A DNA stretch of 28,032 bases, taken from contig CAYULU010000024.1 in the NCBI GenBank assembly GCA_964445745.1, positions 1 through 28,032 on the forward strand, read 5' to 3'. This document shows, one piece after another, positions 24,335 through 28,032 of this stretch (position 1 is the stretch's first letter; every line of letters begins with the position of its first letter). The translations under genes were made by a program, and so were the position numbers. The stretch comes from UBA1443 sp964445745 (GTDB lineage Bacteria > Omnitrophota > Omnitrophia > Omnitrophales > Aquincolibacteriaceae). The notes under the pieces are model-generated. The model worked only from the letters and a program-made list of their open reading frames with translations, did not search any database and had not been told where the DNA came from.

Positions 24335-25912
24335 CGGCGAACGTTTGCGATCATTTCCCATCCCGACGCCGGCAAGACGACGCTGACAGAAAAGTTTCTT
24401 CTTTATGGAGGCGCGATCCAGCTGGCCGGTTCCGTGACCGCGAGAAAGCAGGAGCGGGAAACGGCATCAGACTGGATGGAGATGGAAAAAAAGCGGGGGA
24501 TCTCCATCAGCTCAACTTTGCTTCAGTTTGATTACGGCTCCTGGCGCGTGAACCTTCTTGATACTCCCGGTCACAAGGATTTTTCGGAAGATACCTACCG
24601 GGTCCTGATGGCGGTGGATGCGGTGGTGATGGTGATTGATGCCGGAAAAGGGATCGAGAATCAAACGAAGAAACTTTTTGAGATTTGCCGGCACCGGGGG
24701 ATCCCGATCTTTACCTTTATGAATAAACTGGACCGGCCGATCCGGGATCCTTTGTCATTGATCGATGAGCTGGAGACGGTGTTGGGGATTCACGCCTATC
24801 CCGTGAATTGGCCCCTCGGGAGCGGCAGGGACTTCCGGGGTGTTTATGACCGGCTTCAAAATAAGGTCCACCTTTTTCAGAAAGTTCCGGGAGGGGCTTA
24901 CCGGGCGCCGGTTTCGACCCATGGCTTTTTGGATCCCGAGGTTAAAAAGATGGTGGACGAACAGGAATATCGCCAAGCGGCGGAGGCGCTGGAATTGCTG
25001 GATACGGCTCACACGGAATTTTCGCCCGAAGCGGTGTTGAAAGGCGAGACCACACCTGTTTTTTTCGGGAGTGCGGCCAATAATTTCGGAGTCCAACTTC
25101 TTTTGGACGGGTTTATCCAATATTCGTCAGGTCCTGCGCCACGGAAGGCGGGGGAGCGGACGATTGATGTTGCCACCGAAAATTTTTCCGGTTTTATCTT
25201 CAAGATCCAGACCAACATGAACCCGCTCCACCGCGACCGGATTGCGTTTCTCAGGATTTGTTCAGGAAAATTTTTCCGGGACATGGATGTTTGTCATACC
25301 CGAACAGGGAAAAAAATCAGGATGACGGGATCGCACACGCTTCTCGGCCAAAGCCGGGAAACGGTGGATGAGGCGTATCCGGGCGATATTATCGGATTTG
25401 CGGTGAAATCAGATTTTCGGGTGGGAGATACAATCAGTGAAGATCCCTCTATTGTTTTTAACGCCATTCCGAGATTCGCGCCCGAATGTTTTGCCCAGAT
25501 TTATAATCCCTCGCCGGCCAAATACAAACCGTTTCGAAAAGGGCTTGAGCATTTACTGGCCGAAGATATTGTCCAGGTGTTTAGCTGGATCAAGCCGGCC
25601 AATCCCAATACGGTGCTTTTGGGAGCGGTCGGACCTTTGCAGTATGAGGTGCTTCAATACCGGCTCAAGGAGGAGTATGGTGCTGAGTCCCGGCTTGAGA
25701 CCCTTCCCTGGAAAGTCCTTCGGTGGGTCGAATCCGGACTGAATGATTCTGAAATGGGAGATTCCCTGTCGTATGGCGTGGCGTTGGCCCGGGACGAACA
25801 AGGGAGAAGGGTTTTGCTTTTTCTGAGCGAGTGGATTTTGAATCATTTTCAGGAAGATCATCCGGATTTTGCGCTCTTTGTTTCTCCGCAGGGGAGCAGT
25901 ATTTCCTTATGA
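24308..25912 (+). CDS. prfC: peptide chain release factor 3 (RF3)
   Basis: RF3 is a translational GTPase that recycles RF1/RF2 from the ribosome after termination. The G-domain motifs are intact: SHPDAGKTT (residues 17-25, G1), the switch I/G2 region GISISST, DTPGHKDFSEDTYR (G3) and NKLDR (G4). Domains II and III follow (FSGFIFKIQTNMNPLHRDRIAF, then the C-terminal GAVGPLQYEVLQYRL). At 534 aa it is close to the usual length of about 530. AGGAAG lies just before ATG 24308. The first nine codons also appear before the N gap (24154-24179), an assembly duplicate rather than a second gene. Confidence 0.96.
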   Translation: MQIKDEILRRRTFAIISHPDAGKTTLTEKFLLYGGAIQLAGSVTARKQERETASDWMEMEKKRGISISSTLLQFDYGSWRVNLLDTPGHKDFSEDTYRVLMAVDAVVMVIDAGKGIENQTKKLFEICRHRGIPIFTFMNKLDRPIRDPLSLIDELETVLGIHAYPVNWPLGSGRDFRGVYDRLQNKVHLFQKVPGGAYRAPVSTHGFLDPEVKKMVDEQEYRQAAEALELLDTAHTEFSPEAVLKGETTPVFFGSAANNFGVQLLLDGFIQYSSGPAPRKAGERTIDVATENFSGFIFKIQTNMNPLHRDRIAFLRICSGKFFRDMDVCHTRTGKKIRMTGSHTLLGQSRETVDEAYPGDIIGFAVKSDFRVGDTISEDPSIVFNAIPRFAPECFAQIYNPSPAKYKPFRKGLEHLLAEDIVQVFSWIKPANPNTVLLGAVGPLQYEVLQYRLKEEYGAESRLETLPWKVLRWVESGLNDSEMGDSLSYGVALARDEQGRRVLLFLSEWILNHFQEDHPDFALFVSPQGSSISL

Positions 25913-25955
25913 TCCGGGGAATATTTTGGTAGGATTTGCGGGTGTCCCGCTCACT

Positions 25956-25977
25956 AGACCGGGCGCGGTTTTCTTCC
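25956..25977 (+). terminator. weak intrinsic terminator after prfC
   Basis: AGACCG-GGCG-CGGTTT forms a 6-bp stem (one G.U) followed by TCTT. It lies 44 nt after the prfC stop codon. The stem is short, so confidence is low. Confidence 0.35.
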
Positions 25978-26018
25978 CAGATTTTGAACAAGTACGATTT
26001 GAAAGGAACCCACGCACA

Positions 26019-26042
26019 ATGAAGACGAGGTTTTTTAAATGA
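26019..26042 (+). CDS. possible 7-residue leader peptide coupled to mqnD
   Basis: ATG 26019 opens a frame encoding MKTRFFK, whose TGA stop (26040-26042) overlaps the mqnD start as ATGA. GAAAGGA lies 12 nt or so upstream, and the mqnD start itself has only a poor ribosome binding site inside the peptide codons. It could serve translational coupling. Such a short frame may also be chance. Confidence 0.25.
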   Translation: MKTRFFK

Positions 26043-26935
26043 ATCGGAGTTTATCCTCAAGACATATCCGGATCGGGCACAGTCCGGATCCTGATGACGC
26101 GTTTATGTTTTACGCACTCGCTTATAAGAAGATCGATATGAGGGGGTTCGAAGTCGAGCATGTGATCGAGGATATTGAGTCCTTGAACCAGCGTGCCCGA
26201 AAGGGAGAGCTTGAGGTCACGGCGGTTTCCTGTCATGCCTACGCGTATCTGGCGGACCGGTATGCTGTGATGCGCTCCGGGGCGAGTGTGGGGGATCATT
26301 ACGGTCCGATTCTCGTACGGCGAAAAGCGGACGTTGGGTCGCGTGAAAAGGATTCCGTACCTAAGGTTGCTGTTCCGGGCCAGTTAACCACAGCCTATTT
26401 AATCATGCAGCTTTATGAAAAACTCGAATGTCAATCACCCGCCGCCGTACTTCGTGCGCCGTACCGGGTGATTTTTACCCCCTTTGACAAAATTTTCGAT
26501 TCCGTCAAAAGCGGAGAAACGGATTACGGGCTTGTTATTCACGAAGGACAGATTACTTACGAAAAGTATAGCCTCGAAAAAGCGCTGGATTTGGGATCGT
26601 GGTGGTGCGAACGGACACAGCTTCCGTTACCTCTCGGGGTGGACATTATTCGTAAAGATCTTGGGCCGGAGGTGATGAGATCTTTTGCCGCTCTTTTCAA
26701 GGAGAGCATTCAATATGCCTTGAAACACCGCGAAGAAGCCTTAAAATACGCGAGCCAATTTGGTCGTGGGATTACCCCGGAACTGAATGACCGGTTTGTC
26801 GGTATGTACGTGAATGATTATACGGTCGAGTTGGGTGAAAAGGGAGAGGCGGGTTTCCGGGAGATGATGGAGAGAGCCTTTTTAGCAGGGATCCTTCCGA
26901 AGAAGATTCATTTAGAATTCATAAAGAACCGGTAA
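26039..26935 (+). CDS. mqnD: 1,4-dihydroxy-6-naphthoate synthase-like protein (MqnD, futalosine menaquinone pathway)
   Basis: MqnD releases 1,4-dihydroxy-6-naphthoate from cyclic dehypoxanthine futalosine in menaquinone synthesis. It has a periplasmic-binding-protein-like fold but acts in the cytoplasm. SPDPDDAFMFYAL (residues 15-27) is the N-terminal family signature, TTAYLIMQL is the substrate loop, and VIHEGQITY carries the likely catalytic H168. PLGVDIIRKDLG matches the hinge region. At 298 aa it is slightly longer than typical MqnD (about 270-290). It sits 126 bp after prfC. No mqnA, mqnB or mqnC is in the window, as is common because these genes are often scattered. MqnA is a homologue and the main alternative, but the HEGQ motif favours MqnD. 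Confidence 0.88.
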   Translation: MNRSLSSRHIRIGHSPDPDDAFMFYALAYKKIDMRGFEVEHVIEDIESLNQRARKGELEVTAVSCHAYAYLADRYAVMRSGASVGDHYGPILVRRKADVGSREKDSVPKVAVPGQLTTAYLIMQLYEKLECQSPAAVLRAPYRVIFTPFDKIFDSVKSGETDYGLVIHEGQITYEKYSLEKALDLGSWWCERTQLPLPLGVDIIRKDLGPEVMRSFAALFKESIQYALKHREEALKYASQFGRGITPELNDRFVGMYVNDYTVELGEKGEAGFREMMERAFLAGILPKKIHLEFIKNR

Positions 26936-26944
26936 GGCTTAATA

Positions 26945-26983
26945 GCGTACGGCGGAAAAGTTTTCATGCTGTGCGCCGAACGC
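26945..26983 (+). promoter_or_regulatory. imperfect hairpin in the leader of the 27006 gene
   Basis: GCGTACGGCG (26945-26954) pairs with CGCCGAACGC (26974-26983) at 9 of 10 positions. The loop itself contains GAAAA-G-TTTTC. It lies between mqnD and the next gene, with no T-run after it, so it may be a leader structure rather than a terminator. Confidence 0.3.
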
Positions 26984-27005
26984 CTTCCCCCTTACGAGGA
27001 GTATC

Positions 27006-27605
27006 ATGGCGAACGATGAGTTACGCGATAAAACACTGGATGTAGCACGGCGACACAAGGCGTCGTGGATCGAGTTGGGGCAGTATCTTTTTTCTATTTC
27101 CAAGAACAAGCTTTTTAAGGAGTGGGGTTATCTGTCTTTTGAGGCTTATTGCGTCAAGGAACTGAAAATTCGTGAGGCTACCGCTTCCAAACTTCTGAAG
27201 TCCTACATGTTTCTGGAGAAGGAAGAGCCCCGGATGGTGAAACCGGAGTATATGGCTGAAGAAGAGCCGAAAAAGATCCCGGATTACGAATCCGTGAATC
27301 TCCTGCGCCTTGCCAAGCAGAATCAGCATATTCCGGTCCAGGAATTTGCGGAGCTTCGGCACGATGTTTTAGACGAAGCCAAGGAATTTAAGGATGTTCG
27401 CGCGAAGGTCAAGACGATTGTCCAGGAGCATAAAGACAAGGACGCGCCCGAGGCGCAGGAAGTTAAACGAAATTCCGTTATCAAACGTTTAATCGGATTT
27501 CTGAACGGTGCCAGGACTCAGCTTGAATCGGAAAATTTGGTGCCGGATTATGTTATCAAACAGATTGAAACCCTGACTTCCAAGCTTGAGGATCAACTGC
27601 ACTAA
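27006..27605 (+). CDS. conserved hypothetical protein
   Basis: This is a 199-aa soluble protein. Residues 1-70 form a helical domain (ASWIELGQYLFSISKNKLFKEWGYLSFEAYC followed by LKIREATASKLLKSYMFL) of the kind seen in small DNA-associated proteins where a WGY/SFEAYC helix precedes an HTH-like helix. I do not recognise a named family with certainty. The rest is charged and helical with coiled-coil character (ELRHDVLDEAKEFKDVRAKVKTI and the C-terminal QIETLTSKLEDQL). GAGGAG at 26996-27001 sits 4 nt before ATG 27006, a strong site. It is transcribed in the same direction as mqnD but separated by 70 bp with a hairpin. Confidence 0.75.
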   Translation: MANDELRDKTLDVARRHKASWIELGQYLFSISKNKLFKEWGYLSFEAYCVKELKIREATASKLLKSYMFLEKEEPRMVKPEYMAEEEPKKIPDYESVNLLRLAKQNQHIPVQEFAELRHDVLDEAKEFKDVRAKVKTIVQEHKDKDAPEAQEVKRNSVIKRLIGFLNGARTQLESENLVPDYVIKQIETLTSKLEDQLH

Positions 27606-27655
27606 AGGCGGTTGGCGGGCTTTCAGTGTTTCAGAAAAACTAAGAAAGAAACCCA

Positions 27656-27922
27656 ATGGAACTGTGGCAGTATGTTGGCGCGATCGCCGGATTTTGTATG
27701 CCGCTTTTTAACATTCCGCTCATCTTTCGTATCGTGAAAAGAAAGTCAGCCGGGGACATGAGCCTTCTTTGGCTGTTTGGTGTATGGACCTGTATCCTTC
27801 TCATGAGTCCCGCGGCTTTGATGTCCCGGGATATGGCCTTTCGTCTCTTTGGATGGACCAATCTCATTTTTTTTACGGCTGTGGTGATCGTGGCGGCAAA
27901 ATATCATAAGGGTCACCCCTGA
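27656..27922 (+). CDS. PQ-loop / SemiSWEET-like small membrane protein
   Basis: This 88-aa protein has three predicted TM helices: WQYVGAIAGFCMPLFNIPLIF (about 4-24), LLWLFGVWTCILLMSPAALM (about 37-56), and FGWTNLIFFTAVVIVAAKY (about 65-83). The first helix ends in the PLFNIPLIFRIVKRKSAGDMSL pattern typical of a single PQ-loop/MtN3 repeat, the unit that dimerises in bacterial SemiSWEET sugar transporters. One three-helix bundle of about 90 aa is exactly that size. The ribosome binding site is weak (AAGAAAG). Sugar transport is likely but not certain, since other PQ-loop proteins carry different cargo. Confidence 0.75.
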   Translation: MELWQYVGAIAGFCMPLFNIPLIFRIVKRKSAGDMSLLWLFGVWTCILLMSPAALMSRDMAFRLFGWTNLIFFTAVVIVAAKYHKGHP

Positions 27923-27935
27923 AATTCTCCTCAGT

Positions 27936-28000
27936 AATCTCCCGAGGCAGTCGATAATCCCGGAAGAGTGGTTGCCAACCTGACTGACAGGAGATTTTTT
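27936..28000 (+). promoter_or_regulatory. hairpin that buries a ribosome binding site (regulatory leader or terminator)
   Basis: AATCTCC (27936-27942) pairs with GGAGATT (27990-27996), and an inner stem CAGTC (27948-27952) pairs with GACTG (27982-27986). The outer 3' arm contains AGGAG, the only good Shine-Dalgarno for ATG 28001, and a T6 run follows. The same structure could therefore end transcription of the PQ-loop gene or gate translation of the next gene. It matches no riboswitch class I can name. Confidence 0.4.
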
Positions 28001-28032
28001 ATGACCGGCAGTAATTTTTTTTTACGGCTTTT
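28001..28032 (+). CDS. 5' end of a gene cut by the window edge
   Basis: ATG 28001 follows AGGAG (27989-27993) by 7 nt and opens MTGSNFFLRL before the window ends. The hydrophobic start would suit a membrane or signal sequence. There is too little to name it. Confidence 0.45.
   Translation, partial: MTGSNFFLRL

Overview
The window comes from an uncultivated bacterium and looks like a metagenome assembly. The base composition is moderately GC-rich, the genes are well spaced, and there is a 100-N gap whose two flanks share exactly 55 nt, which is typical of a k-mer contig overlap. The housekeeping content (ClpB, RF3, a futalosine-pathway MqnD, a very large cyclic beta-1,2-glucan synthase) fits a Gram-negative organism. 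An Omnitrophota, PVC-like or deltaproteobacterial-type genome is possible, but nothing here settles the phylum.

Left part (1-4510): a lower-GC QueD/PTPS-like gene sits between an 83-bp palindromic repeat and a short inverted-repeat element with ends of the type CCGGGGACACAT. An orphan ABC ATPase, a ClC-type anion transporter and a YitT-family membrane protein follow on the same strand. A second, 305-bp copy of the inverted-repeat element separates yitT from its likely terminator.

Centre (4511-19320): clpB has a sigma32-like promoter that overlaps a perfect inverted repeat. Next come a terminator, a third inverted-repeat element, a second 83-bp palindrome, an NADPH-dependent FMN/quinone reductase, the 2932-codon NdvB-type glucan synthase, a diverged third palindrome and a B12-binding radical SAM protein. 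All three palindromes lie 50-110 bp upstream of a start codon. The two well-conserved copies differ by only one compensating base pair in the central stem.

Accessory island (about 19649-23482): AT-rich DNA begins with a 3' half of tRNA-Pro(GGG) that has no 5' half, as expected for an attachment-site scar. It carries a phiX174-gpA-like HUH replication protein, a candidate origin, an excisionase-like HTH protein, an unrecognised 346-aa protein with a palindromic promoter region, and a two-gene operon (a small basic coiled-coil protein overlapping a GSU2403-type nucleotidyltransferase) under a duplicated palindromic operator. No integrase is visible. This operon is the best candidate in the window for an undescribed toxin-antitoxin or defence system.

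Right part (23483-28032): a 189-bp tandem repeat array that reuses one end of the inverted-repeat element is followed by the assembly gap, prfC (RF3), mqnD, a conserved hypothetical gene, a PQ-loop/SemiSWEET-like small membrane protein, and the first codons of another gene whose ribosome binding site lies in a predicted hairpin.
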